Of a stretch of 64,000 bases of DNA, positions 43,515 to 52,462 are shown piece by piece. Numbering within the stretch: position 1 is the stretch's first letter; each line of letters starts with the position of its first letter. The position numbers and the translations under genes are program-made. This stretch comes from Ectopseudomonas composti (GTDB lineage: Bacteria; Pseudomonadota; Gammaproteobacteria; Pseudomonadales; Pseudomonadaceae): the NCBI RefSeq assembly GCF_001567565.1, contig NZ_LSSW01000030.1, positions 1 to 64,000 of the forward strand, given 5' to 3'. Below the pieces are notes generated by a model. It was not told where the DNA came from and made no database searches. It worked only from the letters and a program-made list of their open reading frames with translations.

Positions 43515-44312
43515 ATGCCCTATTTCGACAACGATGGTTGCCAGCTGCATTACGAGGATTACGGTCACGGTGCGCCCGTGCTGCTGGTCCACGGTCTGGG
43601 CTCGAGTACGCGCGACTGGGAATATCAGATCCCGCTGCTCGCCCAGCACTACCGGGTGATTGCTCTCGACGTGCGCGGCCATGGCCGCTCGGACAAGCCG
43701 CGCGGAGCCTATCGCATCATCGACTTCGCCGAGGATGTCACCGCCCTGATCGAACACCTGCAGCTGCCCGCCGTGCACCTGGTGGGCATTTCCATGGGCG
43801 GCATGATCGGCTTTCAGATTGGCGTCGACCACCCCGAGCTGTTGCGCAGCCTGACCATCATCAACAGCGCCCCCGAGGTGAAGGCCAAGAGCGCACGCGA
43901 CTGGCTGGAGATCGGCAAGCGCTGGACGCTATCGCGCCTGCTCAGCCTGGAGACCATCGCCAAGGCCCTGGCCAAGCTGCTGTTCCCGCACCCGGAACAG
44001 GCCGAGCTGCGGCGCAAGATCGAAGAGCGCTGGCCGCAGAACGACAAGCGTGCCTACCTCGCCAGCCTCGATGCGATCATCGGCTGGGGGGTGCGGGAAC
44101 GCCTCAAACGCATCACCTGTCCTACCCTGGTGATCGCCGCCGACCACGACTACACGCCCGTTGAACGCAAACGCGAGTACGTGGCAGAAATGCCCAACGC
44201 GCGCCTGCTGATCATCGAAAACTCGCGCCACGCCACACCAATGGATCAACCAGAACGCTTTAATAACGCCCTGCTCGCCTTTCTCGGCGAGACTGCCAAC
44301 AAGGAAAACTGA
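43515..44312 (+). CDS. Alpha/beta-fold hydrolase
   Basis: This 265-aa hydrolase has the oxyanion motif LLVHGLGSSTRDWE near residue 22, DVRGHGRSDKP near 55 and the nucleophile elbow GISMGGMIG near 97 (Ser). An acid Asp in AADHDYTP near 218 and a catalytic His in NSRHATPMDQPERF near 243 complete the triad. It could be an esterase or lactonase. It lies between the LysR gene and the cyclophilin gene, 5 bp before the latter, suggesting a small operon. Confidence 0.9.
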   Translation: MPYFDNDGCQLHYEDYGHGAPVLLVHGLGSSTRDWEYQIPLLAQHYRVIALDVRGHGRSDKPRGAYRIIDFAEDVTALIEHLQLPAVHLVGISMGGMIGFQIGVDHPELLRSLTIINSAPEVKAKSARDWLEIGKRWTLSRLLSLETIAKALAKLLFPHPEQAELRRKIEERWPQNDKRAYLASLDAIIGWGVRERLKRITCPTLVIAADHDYTPVERKREYVAEMPNARLLIIENSRHATPMDQPERFNNALLAFLGETANKEN

Positions 44313-44317
44313 CCATC

Positions 44318-44872
44318 ATGCTCAAGCAACTCGTTCTCGCCACCGGCGCCCTGCTGCTGTCCTCCAGCCTGCTGGCCGCGGAAAACCCCAAGGTTCTGCT
44401 GACCACCAGCCTGGGTGAAGTGGAAGTGGAGCTGGCCGCCGACAAGGCGCCGATCAGCACGCAGAACTTTCTCAAGTACGTCGACAGCGGCTTCTACAAC
44501 GGTACCCAGTTCCACCGGGTGATTCCGGGCTTCATGGTCCAGGGTGGCGGTTTCGATGCCGACATGCGCCAGAAGGACACCGACGCGCCGATCAAGAACG
44601 AGGCCGACAACGGCCTGCACAACGTACGTGGCACCCTGGCCATGGCCCGTACCCAGGCCCGTGACTCGGCGACCAGCCAGTTCTTCATCAACCACAAGGA
44701 CAATGCCTTCCTCGACCACAGTTCGCGCGACTTCGGCTACGCCGTGTTCGGCAAGGTGACCCGCGGCATGGAGGTGGTGGACAAGATCGCCCAGGTGCCC
44801 ACCGGCAACCGCGGCATGCACCAGAACGTACCGCGCGAGCCGGTGCTGATCATCGACGCCAAGCGCCTGTAA
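44318..44872 (+). CDS. ppiA: Periplasmic cyclophilin-type peptidyl-prolyl isomerase
   Basis: This 184-aa protein has a signal peptide (ending SSLLAAE) and a bacterial cyclophilin domain. FHRVIPGFMVQGGGFD near residue 65, the RGTLAMART loop, SQFFINHKDN near 125 and YAVFGKVTRGMEVVDKI near 143 are the catalytic and structural motifs. It catalyses proline isomerisation during envelope protein folding. It is the last gene of the LysR-hydrolase-cyclophilin run and is followed by a REP pair and a strong terminator. Confidence 0.93.
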   Translation: MLKQLVLATGALLLSSSLLAAENPKVLLTTSLGEVEVELAADKAPISTQNFLKYVDSGFYNGTQFHRVIPGFMVQGGGFDADMRQKDTDAPIKNEADNGLHNVRGTLAMARTQARDSATSQFFINHKDNAFLDHSSRDFGYAVFGKVTRGMEVVDKIAQVPTGNRGMHQNVPREPVLIIDAKRL

Positions 44873-44888
44873 GACGCTGATGTAACCT

Positions 44889-44950
44889 GTAGCCCGGATG
44901 CAATTCAGGAGATTGCAATTACGCCCCCCCCGGATTGCATCCGGGCTACG
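44889..44950. repeat. REP-type inverted pair (GTAGCCCGGAT family)
   Basis: GTAGCCCGGATGCAATTCAGG (first 20 bases of 44889-44909 quoted as GTAGCCCGGATGCAATTCAG) faces the inverted CCCGGATTGCATCCGGGCT (44929-44950). It is the same family as 1219-1278, with the left arm partly degenerated and a run of eight C in the spacer. Confidence 0.75.
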
Positions 44951-44962
44951 GTGAATCGCCTA

Positions 44963-44999
44963 AAACGACAAAGCCGCCCATGGGGCGGCTTTGTCGTTT
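44963..44999. terminator. Bidirectional terminator between ppiA and fpr
   Basis: AAACGACAAAGCCGCCC and GGGCGGCTTTGTCGTTT form a perfect 17-bp stem with a 3-nt loop, giving T-rich ends on both strands. It lies 11 bp past the fpr stop and can end both convergent transcripts. Confidence 0.92.
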
Positions 45000-45010
45000 A
45001 ACGGAGGCGC

Positions 45011-45790
45011 TTATTTTTCCACGAAAGCGCGCTCGATCAGATAATCACCCGGCTCACGCATGCGCGGGGAGATCTTCAGGCCGAAGCTGTCGAGCACTTC
45101 GCTGGTCTCATCGAGCATGCTCGGGCTGCCGCAGATCATGGCGCGGTCGTCCTGCGGGTTGATCGGTGGCAGGCCGATGTCGGCGAACAGCTTGCCGCTG
45201 CGCATCAGGTCGGTCAGGCGTCCCTGATTCTCGAACGGCTCGCGGGTCACGGTCGGGTAGTAGATCAGCTTGCCTTTCAGCGCTTCACCGAAGAACTCGT
45301 TCTGCGGCAGATGCTCGGTGATGAATTCGCGGTAGGCGACTTCGTTCACGTAGCGCACACCATGAACCAGAATCACCTTCTCGAAACGCTCGTAGGTCTC
45401 CGGGTCCTGGATCACGCTCATGAACGGTGCCAGGCCGGTGCCGGTGCTGAGCAGATAGAGGTGTTTGCCGGGGTTGAGGTCGTCGAGCACCAGCGTGCCG
45501 GTGGGCTTCTTACTGATGATGATCTCGTCGCCTTCCTTGAGGTGCTGCAGCTGCGAGGTCAGCGGACCGTCCGGCACCTTGATGCTGAAGAACTCCAGGT
45601 GCTCTTCCCAGTTCGGGCTGGCGATGGAGTAGGCACGCATCAGCGGACGACCGTTGTCCTGCTGCAGACCGATCATCACGAACTGGCCATTCTCGAAGCG
45701 CAGGCCCGGATCACGGGTGCACTTGAAGCTGAACAACGTATCGTTCCAGTGGTGGACGCTGAGCACGCGCTCGACGTTCATATTGCTCAT
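45011..45790 (-). CDS. fpr: Ferredoxin-NADP reductase
   Basis: This 259-aa FAD enzyme exchanges electrons between NADPH and ferredoxin or flavodoxin, supporting Fe-S and oxidative-stress metabolism. The FAD motif is MRAYSIASPNWEEHLEFF near residue 50, the NADP motif LLSTGTGLAPFMSV near 112, and AMICGSPSML near 217. The C-terminal FVEK is typical of the bacterial subclass. ATG 45790 is the conserved start (MSNMNVERV). It is divergent from finR, whose product activates it in P. putida under superoxide stress. Confidence 0.97.
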   Translation of the reverse strand: MSNMNVERVLSVHHWNDTLFSFKCTRDPGLRFENGQFVMIGLQQDNGRPLMRAYSIASPNWEEHLEFFSIKVPDGPLTSQLQHLKEGDEIIISKKPTGTLVLDDLNPGKHLYLLSTGTGLAPFMSVIQDPETYERFEKVILVHGVRYVNEVAYREFITEHLPQNEFFGEALKGKLIYYPTVTREPFENQGRLTDLMRSGKLFADIGLPPINPQDDRAMICGSPSMLDETSEVLDSFGLKISPRMREPGDYLIERAFVEK

Positions 45791-45902
45791 GATGATTTCC
45801 TCGAATACTACGACGCCAAGAGCGCTGTTGCGCGGCATTCTATTCGCGACAACAATATCTGTTAAGTGGATTATCAAGATATAGGTTATCGGTTATATAG
45901 AT

Positions 45903-46829
45903 ATGCGATTTACCCTCAGACAACTTCAGGTATTCGTTGCCGTGGCGCAGCATGAAAGCGTCTCGCGCGCGGCGCAGTCGCTCGCATTGTCGCAGTCGGC
46001 CACCAGCACCTCGCTGACAGAACTGGAGCGCCAGTCCGACTGCCAGTTGTTCGACCGCGCCGGCAAACGCCTTGCGCTCAACGCCCTGGGCCGACAGTTG
46101 CTACCCGAGGCGGTAGCGCTGATCGACCAGGCCCGCGAGATCGAACGCCTGCTGGGCGGCAAGAGTGGCTATGGATCGCTGAACGTCGGCGCTACCCTCA
46201 CCGTGGGCAACTACCTCGCCACCCTGCTGATCGGCAGCTTCATGCAACACCATCCCGAATGTCGGGTGAAGCTGCAGGTGCATAACACTGCCCACGTGGT
46301 GCAGCAGATCGCGCACTACGAACTGGATATGGGCTTGATCGAAGGCGACTGCCAGCACCCGGATATCGAAGTGCAGCCCTGGGTCGAGGACGAGCTGGTG
46401 GTGTTCTGCGCGCCGCAACACCCACTGGCCCAGCGCGGCAGCGCGACCCTGGAAGAACTGACGCACGAAGCCTGGATCCTGCGTGAACAGGGGTCGGGCA
46501 CGCGGCTGACCTTCGACCAGGCCATGCGTCATCACCCGCGCAATCTGAATATTCGCCTGGAGCTGGAACACACCGAGGCGATCAAGCGCGCCGTGGAGTC
46601 CGGCCTGGGCATCGGCTGCATCTCGCGCCTGGCGCTGCGCGACGCCTTCCGTCGCGGCAGCCTGATGCCGGTGGAAACGCCGGAACTGGATCTGCGTCGG
46701 CAGTTCTACTTCATCTGGCACAAGCAGAAGTACCAGACGGCAGCCATGCGCGAGTTTCTCGAGCAGTGTCGCGCACTGACTGCCGACGTCAGTCGTAGCG
46801 ATCAGATCGTGCTGCCGCCGATCGTCTGA
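45903..46829 (+). CDS. finR: LysR-type regulator FinR
   Basis: This 308-aa LysR protein has its helix-turn-helix at about residues 15-60 (VAVAQHESVSRAAQSLALS, SQSATSTSLTELERQ). The effector domain includes LNVGATLTVGNYLATLLIG and a GLGIGCISRLALRDAF segment. The divergent position next to fpr, separated by 112 AT-rich bases, is that of FinR in Pseudomonas, which activates fpr with superoxide and related stress. The assignment rests on synteny and family. Confidence 0.88.
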   Translation: MRFTLRQLQVFVAVAQHESVSRAAQSLALSQSATSTSLTELERQSDCQLFDRAGKRLALNALGRQLLPEAVALIDQAREIERLLGGKSGYGSLNVGATLTVGNYLATLLIGSFMQHHPECRVKLQVHNTAHVVQQIAHYELDMGLIEGDCQHPDIEVQPWVEDELVVFCAPQHPLAQRGSATLEELTHEAWILREQGSGTRLTFDQAMRHHPRNLNIRLELEHTEAIKRAVESGLGIGCISRLALRDAFRRGSLMPVETPELDLRRQFYFIWHKQKYQTAAMREFLEQCRALTADVSRSDQIVLPPIV

Positions 46830-46834
46830 GTGTT

Positions 46835-47200
46835 TCAGCCAAGCAGGATGATCGCCCAGACCGAGGCGATCATGCCCAGCGCCACCAACTGCGCGGCACT
46901 GCCCATGTCCTTGGCGTTCTTCGACAACGGGTGACGTTCAAGGGAAATACGGTCGATGGCTGCCTCGATGGCCGAGTTGAGCAACTCGACGATCAGCGCC
47001 AGCAGACACACGGCCACCATCAAGGCGCGCTCGCCTCGGCTGACGTCGAGCAGAAAAGCCGACGGAATCAGTACCAGATTGAGCAGCACCAGCTGACGAA
47101 AGGCCGCTTCGCCGAGAAACGCTGCGCGCAGGCCATCGAGTGAATAACTGGCGGCGTTGAGGATACGTTTCAGGCCAGTCTGGCCCTTGAATGGCGACAT
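46835..47200 (-). CDS. dgkA: Diacylglycerol kinase
   Basis: DgkA recycles diacylglycerol to phosphatidic acid in the inner membrane. The 121-aa protein has an amphipathic N-terminus (GLKRILNAASYSLDGLRAAF), three transmembrane helices and the catalytic signature VELLNSAIEAAIDRIS near residue 68 with KNAKDMGSAAQLV after it. ATG 47200 (MSPFKGQTG) is preferred; ATG 47209 is also possible. It ends 6 bp from finR, convergent. It precedes erdR as in P. aeruginosa PA3603-PA3604. Confidence 0.96.
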   Translation of the reverse strand: MSPFKGQTGLKRILNAASYSLDGLRAAFLGEAAFRQLVLLNLVLIPSAFLLDVSRGERALMVAVCLLALIVELLNSAIEAAIDRISLERHPLSKNAKDMGSAAQLVALGMIASVWAIILLG

Positions 47201-47339
47201 GCGCCTCACCCCTGCAGGAAGAGGCGCGCAGCTTACTGCATCCGCTGCGCAAGAGCATATGCGAGCCAGAGGGCTGCAAGGAGGCCGCGCGGTTTACTGG
47301 CTTTCAACGCAGCAACACCAACGCGCAGCAGATAACGTC

Positions 47340-47990
47340 TCACTGCGCGGGGATCGACTCCATCTGCTGCAGCAACAACGCCGCCTGGGTGCGGGTGCGC
47401 ACGCCAAGCTTGCGGAAAATCGCCGTGACATGCGCCTTGACCGTCGCTTCGGACACGCTCAACTCGTAAGCGATCTGCTTGTTCAGCAGGCCTTCACAGA
47501 CCATGGTCAGCACACGGAACTGCTGCGGTGTCAGGCTGGCGAGACCGGCGCTGGCGGCCCTGGCCTCGTCGGAAACCGGTGCGCCCTCCTCGGCCAGAGG
47601 CGGCCACCAAGTGTCACCATCGAGCACCTGGCGCACGGCTTGCTGCAGGGTTTCCAGAGGGCTGGATTTGGGAATGAAACCGCTGGCACCGAACTCGCGG
47701 GAGCGGTTGACCACGCAAGCCTCTTCCTGGGCGGAAATCATCACCACGGGGATGTGCGGATACTGACCGCGTAACAGCACCAGGCCGGAAAAACCGTAGG
47801 CGCCGGGCATGTTGAGGTCGAGCAGGACCAAGTCCCAATCGTTCTTGGTAGCCAGGTGGCCTTCAAGCTCGGCGATGCTGGCAGCTTCTACCAGACGCAC
47901 CTCTGGCCCCAGCCCCAGGGTCAGAGCTTGTTGCAAGGCGCTGCGAAACAACGGATGGTCGTCGGCAATCAGGATTTCGTAGGCAGCCAT
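47340..47990 (-). CDS. erdR: LuxR-family response regulator ErdR
   Basis: This 216-aa response regulator has a receiver domain (about residues 1-125) with acidic IADDHPLF and the phospho-acceptor Asp in LVLLDLNMPGAYG near 56. A C-terminal LuxR helix-turn-helix follows (about 148-210, LTPQQFRVLTMVCEGLLNKQ). ErdR in P. aeruginosa controls ethanol and acetate metabolism. Identification rests on the dgkA neighbour and overall similarity. No sensor kinase is adjacent, as usual for this orphan regulator. Confidence 0.88.
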   Translation of the reverse strand: MAAYEILIADDHPLFRSALQQALTLGLGPEVRLVEAASIAELEGHLATKNDWDLVLLDLNMPGAYGFSGLVLLRGQYPHIPVVMISAQEEACVVNRSREFGASGFIPKSSPLETLQQAVRQVLDGDTWWPPLAEEGAPVSDEARAASAGLASLTPQQFRVLTMVCEGLLNKQIAYELSVSEATVKAHVTAIFRKLGVRTRTQAALLLQQMESIPAQ

Positions 47991-48194
47991 TGGCAGATCC
48001 TGTTCTTGTTATGAGAGGCACCGAGGTAAGTATGGCAGTGCTTTTCGCCTGAAGACCCGCTCAAGCCTGCACATGCTGCATCACAGACTCCCCACTCGGA
48101 CCGACGGCGGCGCTCAGCATGCCGAGCTGTGGCGGGGTGGTCAAGCTCAATGCTTTTGCGGCAGGATGCGCAGCTTTCCTGCCGAGACGCTCCA

Positions 48195-49121
48195 ATGCGA
48201 AGCCAAGCCCTGCGCGCCGACCTGTTGATGCTGATTACCGCGATGATCTGGGGCAGCGCCTTCGTCGCTCAACGCCTGGGCATGGATAACATCGGCCCCT
48301 TCCTTTATACCGGCTTGCGCTTTGCCCTCGCCTGCGTGGCACTGCTGCCTGTGCTGGCCCTGCTGCAACGTCGCCAGCAACGCCCCGCTGCACCGCTGAA
48401 TCGCAACCTGCTGATCGGCGGCGTGGTGATGGGCCTGGCACTGTCGCTGGGGATCAACCTGCAGCAGGTCGGCTTGCTGTTCACCACGGTGACCAACTCC
48501 GGTTTCATCACCGGCCTGTACGTGATCGTGGTGCCGATTCTCGGCCTGCTGATCGGCCAGCGCAGCAGCGCGGGCATCTGGTTGGGCGCCAGCCTGGCAG
48601 TGATCGGCATGTTCCTGCTCAGCGTCGGCGAAGGTTTCAGCGTAGCCTCCGGCGACTGGCTGCAGTTGGCCGGCGCCTTCGTCTGGGGGATTCACGTGCT
48701 GCTGGTGGGGTTCTTCGCCAGCCGCCACGATCCGCTACGCCTGGCATTCATCCAGTTCGCCACCTGCGCGGTGATCAGCCTGTTGCTGGCAGCGCTGTTC
48801 GAGACGGCAACGCTGGCCGGCATCCTGGCTGCCGGCCCGGCCATCCTCTACGGCGGCCTGTTCGGCGTGGCGGTGGGCTTCACCCTGCAAGTGGTAGCGC
48901 AGCAGCATGCCATCGCCTCGCATGCAGCGATCATTCTCTCGCTGGAAGCGGTGTTTGCGGCCATCGCCGGTGCTCTGCTGCTGGGCGAAGTGCTGGAAAT
49001 ACGCGGCTACCTGGGTTGCGCGCTGATGTTTGGCGGCATGCTGCTGGCTCAGCTGTGGCCCAAGCCACTACCCAGCGAACTCAGCGATATGACTGCAAAC
49101 GCAGGTGCAGATCGTCGTTGA
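48195..49121 (+). CDS. EamA-family DMT transporter
   Basis: This 308-aa membrane protein has ten predicted helices in two EamA repeats: LLMLITAMIWGSAFVAQRLG at the start, TVTNSGFITGLYVIVVPILG near residue 100 and SHAAIILSLEAVFAAIAGAL near 255. It is probably a metabolite exporter of unknown substrate. The ATG at 48195 directly precedes MRSQALRADLL; the upstream frame is not conserved. Its 3' end overlaps the convergent DTW gene by 41 bp. Confidence 0.87.
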   Translation: MRSQALRADLLMLITAMIWGSAFVAQRLGMDNIGPFLYTGLRFALACVALLPVLALLQRRQQRPAAPLNRNLLIGGVVMGLALSLGINLQQVGLLFTTVTNSGFITGLYVIVVPILGLLIGQRSSAGIWLGASLAVIGMFLLSVGEGFSVASGDWLQLAGAFVWGIHVLLVGFFASRHDPLRLAFIQFATCAVISLLLAALFETATLAGILAAGPAILYGGLFGVAVGFTLQVVAQQHAIASHAAIILSLEAVFAAIAGALLLGEVLEIRGYLGCALMFGGMLLAQLWPKPLPSELSDMTANAGADRR

Positions 49122-49803
49122 GATCCAGCGGCAGGCGGCGCTTGGCAGCCAGGTAGTGCTGGCTGAAGGCATCCAGGTAATCGTCTAGCGCCTCACCGGC
49201 GCGCAGATCGCCAGCCAGCTCCAGACACATGGCGGCCACTTCGGCAGTACAGAGGTGCTCGCCGCGAGTGGAACGACGCAGGCGATAGCGCGATAGCTGC
49301 GCCGGCGTCAGGCTCAACACCGGCAGCGCATCCAGATAGGGGCTTTTGCGAAACATCTTGCGCGCCTCGGTCCAGGTGGCATCGAGCAGCACGAACAGCG
49401 GCCGCTTGCCGGGCGCCAGCGTCACCTCCTCGACCACGCGCTGCGGCGCCACGTATTCGCCGGGAAAGACCAGATAAGGCTGCCACTGCGGATCGGCCAA
49501 CAGCTCCAGCAGTGCCGGATCGACAGCAGTACGCGTCCAACCGAAGGCGTGAGTTTCAGGCACCACATCAGCGATCAGCCAACCGGTATTGCTCGGTTTC
49601 AGTGCCTCGATATCGTGCATCACCAGGCACATCGCGGCGTTGGCCTCGACCTGAGGACGCCAGGCACACAGGCAATGCGTCGGCTGCACCCGGCAATGCG
49701 GGCAGCGCTCGGCACGCGAGCCGCGGGCGACGAAGGGTTTCAGGCTGCGCGCCAGACGTTCGGTACGCAGGCGGGCAACGGCATGTGGGGCTGGATGGGT
49801 CAT
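49081..49803 (-). CDS. DTW-domain tRNA-uridine aminocarboxypropyltransferase
   Basis: This 240-aa protein has the DTW domain, which in E. coli TapT (YfiP) adds the acp3 group to U47 of tRNA. Cys residues in RCPHCRVQPTHCLCAW near residue 38 may bind zinc. The catalytic DATWTEARKMFRKSPYL (the D-x-x-W-x core) is near 145. LRRSTRGEHLCTAEVAAMCL near 185 is conserved. ATG 49803 is the only good start. TapT function is inferred from the domain. It overlaps the DMT gene tail to tail by 41 bp. Confidence 0.88.
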   Translation of the reverse strand: MTHPAPHAVARLRTERLARSLKPFVARGSRAERCPHCRVQPTHCLCAWRPQVEANAAMCLVMHDIEALKPSNTGWLIADVVPETHAFGWTRTAVDPALLELLADPQWQPYLVFPGEYVAPQRVVEEVTLAPGKRPLFVLLDATWTEARKMFRKSPYLDALPVLSLTPAQLSRYRLRRSTRGEHLCTAEVAAMCLELAGDLRAGEALDDYLDAFSQHYLAAKRRLPLDLNDDLHLRLQSYR

Positions 49804-49862
49804 GGAAGGCGCGACAGCGAACGGGGGCAGGATTCTACCACCCCCGATCGCCGCTCTGCCGC

Positions 49863-51560
49863 TCAGAACCTGTGGTTCAAGGCCAGGCCGATGAAATGAA
49901 TGCGCGTCTCGTACTCACCGGTGTAGTTGCCGCCATTGCCGGTACAGCGCACACCGCTGTCCTGATACAGACCACCGGCCCCTGGCGCCCAGCCAGCCGG
50001 GGAACAACCATCGTGGTAATCCATCTTGCCGCTGGAGAACTGCACGTAGCTGTAGGCCAGGTCCACCGAGGTGTCGCGTGTCACCTTGTAGTTGGCGCCG
50101 AACGACAGCCAGTAGCGATCGGCATCGGGAAAGGCCGGGTGGCGCAACTGCGGCGAGCTGACCGGTGAGCGGTCATAGGCGACACCGGTACGCAGCAGCA
50201 GATCATCGCTGTACTGGTAGTTCATGCCCAGGGAGATCTTGTAGCTGTCCTTCCAGTCCTGCTTGACGCTCAGATCGCCCTCGGTAACCCCATTGAAGTA
50301 GGGGTAGCCGGCGACCTGATCGATACCGATACGCACTTCATCGAGCCGCGAATGGCGGGTAAAGGTCAGATCCGCCATCAGCGCGATCTTGTCGTTGAGT
50401 TGGTGGAAGGCGTTGAAGGAGAGCATCTCCGGTGTATCGATGGCAGTCTTGGCCTTGGAGTTGGGATGCAGCCGGGTGGCGGCGAACTCCCCAGGGTTGA
50501 CCCAGTTGCCCTGATCGAACAACTCCTGCAGGGCGTCGGTCGGGGGGACGTAGATATCGACGATGGGGATGGTGAAACCACCCTCCAGCGAGGTATCCGG
50601 CGAGGGGACGCTACCCTGCACATCGGCGAAGCTCCATTTGGTCTCCCCTTCGAGGGTGTGGCGGATATTGGAGCGATAGGACACGCCGAAACGCGTCGAC
50701 TCGGTCGGTTCCCACAGGTAACCGATATTCCAGCCAAAGCCCCAGTCATCGCCCTTGACCCGGAAATAACCGTCACCTTGTACGTTGTCAGCGAAATTGC
50801 CCGCCACGCAGTCAACGAATCCATCTCTATCCGCCACGCCGCGACAGGACGTGATTTCATCCGGCACCGGAACCCCCGCGATGCCCCCTACGATAGGCCC
50901 CAGGATCGGATCGGCAGCATTTCTGGTGCTTTCATAGTTCGCCTCGACGAACTGCCCCGCCAACTGCCTCGAAGCCCCCTTCACATCGGCGGCACCGCGC
51001 TGCACCGACTTGATGTACTGCGCCGACACACCGAAACCGACGCTGTGGTGCTCGTTGAAACGAAAGGAAATGCTCGGATTGAAGGTCACCGTCTCCAGGC
51101 TGGCCGACTGGATGCCATAGCGCCCGGCCCAGTCCTCCTTGTAATCAAGCTTGGCACCGAACGGGGTGAAAATACCGAGGCCGATCGTTACCCGGTCGTT
51201 GATCTCGTGAGAGAAATAGAAGTTGGGCGCGGCGGCGGCATCGGGCAGAAACTCGCCCGCATCTCCAGACACCGGGTTGCCGAACACGTCGCGGCTTCCC
51301 TTGTCCTCATAATCACCGTCTGGCAGCACAACGGTAAGACCGGAGGTCACCTGGGTGCCCTTGAGCCGGGCCAGGCCGGCCGGGTTGTAGAAGATGGTCG
51401 AGGGGTCGGCGGCTTCGGCACCGTTGGCATGCGCCGAACCCTGCGCTGCCACTGACTGTGAACCAAAGTGATAACCGGATGCCTGCACCTGCGCGGTGGG
51501 CAAAACCAGTAAACTGCCGACCATCACTCGCGATGGCCAGCGCCGAAAGAGCATTGTCAT
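49863..51560 (-). CDS. FadL-family outer membrane transporter
   Basis: This 565-aa beta-barrel protein belongs to the FadL/TodX family that passes long-chain fatty acids or hydrophobic compounds across the outer membrane. A signal peptide ends VQASG. The mature N-terminus GYHFGSQSVAAQGSAHANGA, then TIFYNPAGLARLKGTQV, carries the NPA hallmark of the plug. The last strand ends FIGLALNHRF. ATG 51560 (MTMLFRRW) or 51554 may start it. It is longer than E. coli FadL because of inserted loops near residues 225-280. The substrate is not evident from neighbours. Confidence 0.92.
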   Translation of the reverse strand: MTMLFRRWPSRVMVGSLLVLPTAQVQASGYHFGSQSVAAQGSAHANGAEAADPSTIFYNPAGLARLKGTQVTSGLTVVLPDGDYEDKGSRDVFGNPVSGDAGEFLPDAAAAPNFYFSHEINDRVTIGLGIFTPFGAKLDYKEDWAGRYGIQSASLETVTFNPSISFRFNEHHSVGFGVSAQYIKSVQRGAADVKGASRQLAGQFVEANYESTRNAADPILGPIVGGIAGVPVPDEITSCRGVADRDGFVDCVAGNFADNVQGDGYFRVKGDDWGFGWNIGYLWEPTESTRFGVSYRSNIRHTLEGETKWSFADVQGSVPSPDTSLEGGFTIPIVDIYVPPTDALQELFDQGNWVNPGEFAATRLHPNSKAKTAIDTPEMLSFNAFHQLNDKIALMADLTFTRHSRLDEVRIGIDQVAGYPYFNGVTEGDLSVKQDWKDSYKISLGMNYQYSDDLLLRTGVAYDRSPVSSPQLRHPAFPDADRYWLSFGANYKVTRDTSVDLAYSYVQFSSGKMDYHDGCSPAGWAPGAGGLYQDSGVRCTGNGGNYTGEYETRIHFIGLALNHRF

Positions 51561-51852
51561 TGTTATTCTCCTGCACGCTGCTTGAACACCACGCAGCCCG
51601 GCGAACACCAGCGACAGACTTCAGGCAGGTCTGCACTGGCGACGAGGTCCGGCTACGACGGCGGCTCAATGTTTGTGACGTACAGGTTTGGCTGACGATC
51701 CCCAGCCTTTGGTCGTGGTGACGGACGGCGGCCAGAGGCCAGCATGTCCCCATCGGTAACACATTGTTTCAGGCAGGCAACTGGCTATCAGCGCGAACAT
51801 TCGCGGCGAAGGCCTGTCCAACCCTCGTCCACGCTTTCAGGAGTCACACTAC

Positions 51853-52254
51853 ATGTTGCGTTACATCCTTCCCGCCCTTGCGCTCAGCCTGATGCTTCCC
51901 ACTGCCCAGGCGGCTTCGCTGAAGGAGATGGAGCTGACTCGCACTCTGGAGCAGGTCGCCCGGCAAAGCAGCGAAGGCACGCCGCGGGCGATCAACGAGG
52001 ACATTCTCGATCAGGGCTATACCGTGGAAGGTCACACGCTGATCAACCACCTCAGCGTGCGTGAAGCGCATGCCGCGAAGATGCGCGGCAACCCCGATAC
52101 CGTGCGCACGCAGCTGGCAGCCAGCGTCTGCCGCAACCCGGGCTACCGCAGTTTGCTGGCAAAGGGCGCGCAACTGCGCTACCAGTTCAGCGAGTACCGC
52201 AGCAATCGCCCGGTCACCGTCGAAGTTTTCGACAAGAGCGATTGCGGCCTCTGA
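51853..52254 (+). CDS. PA3611-like periplasmic protein
   Basis: This 133-aa exported protein has a signal peptide ending TAQAA and resembles P. aeruginosa PA3611, a quorum-sensing-regulated protein of known structure. Similar features are LKEMELTRTLEQVARQSSEG and the conserved Cys pair (SVCRNPGYRS and KSDCGL) that probably form a disulfide. The ATG at 51853 precedes the signal. Similarity is from memory of the family and not verified. The gene order near DTW, MBL and LOG genes agrees with the PA3606-PA3615 neighbourhood. Confidence 0.75.
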   Translation: MLRYILPALALSLMLPTAQAASLKEMELTRTLEQVARQSSEGTPRAINEDILDQGYTVEGHTLINHLSVREAHAAKMRGNPDTVRTQLAASVCRNPGYRSLLAKGAQLRYQFSEYRSNRPVTVEVFDKSDCGL

Positions 52255-52267
52255 TCCGGGGCTGAAC

Positions 52268-52462
52268 TCAGCCCCTTTGCGCTCGGCGCTGCGCGTCATC
52301 GGCGCGCAGTTCGGCCAGCAAGGCCTCCATGTAGCGCGAACGCCGTATGCCGCCTTCGAGGCGACGCATGCACTCATCCTCCAGACTCATCTGATTGGTT
52401 CGTGCAGCCTGTTGCAGCATACGATGGAGGTCCGGTTCGATCTCCAGAATCAACTTGGGCAT
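52268..52462 (-). CDS. Small ribbon-helix-helix (Arc/FitA-like) protein
   Basis: This 64-aa protein starts MPKLILEIEPDLHRMLQQAA, a beta strand followed by a helix, then NQMSLEDECMRRLEGGIRR, the pattern of ribbon-helix-helix proteins of the FitA/Arc group. It could be a repressor or an antitoxin. No toxin gene is adjacent on the minus strand, which makes it an orphan. ATG 52462 is preferred over a start eight codons upstream. It is convergent with the PA3611-like gene, 13 bp apart. Confidence 0.68.
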   Translation of the reverse strand: MPKLILEIEPDLHRMLQQAARTNQMSLEDECMRRLEGGIRRSRYMEALLAELRADDAQRRAQRG

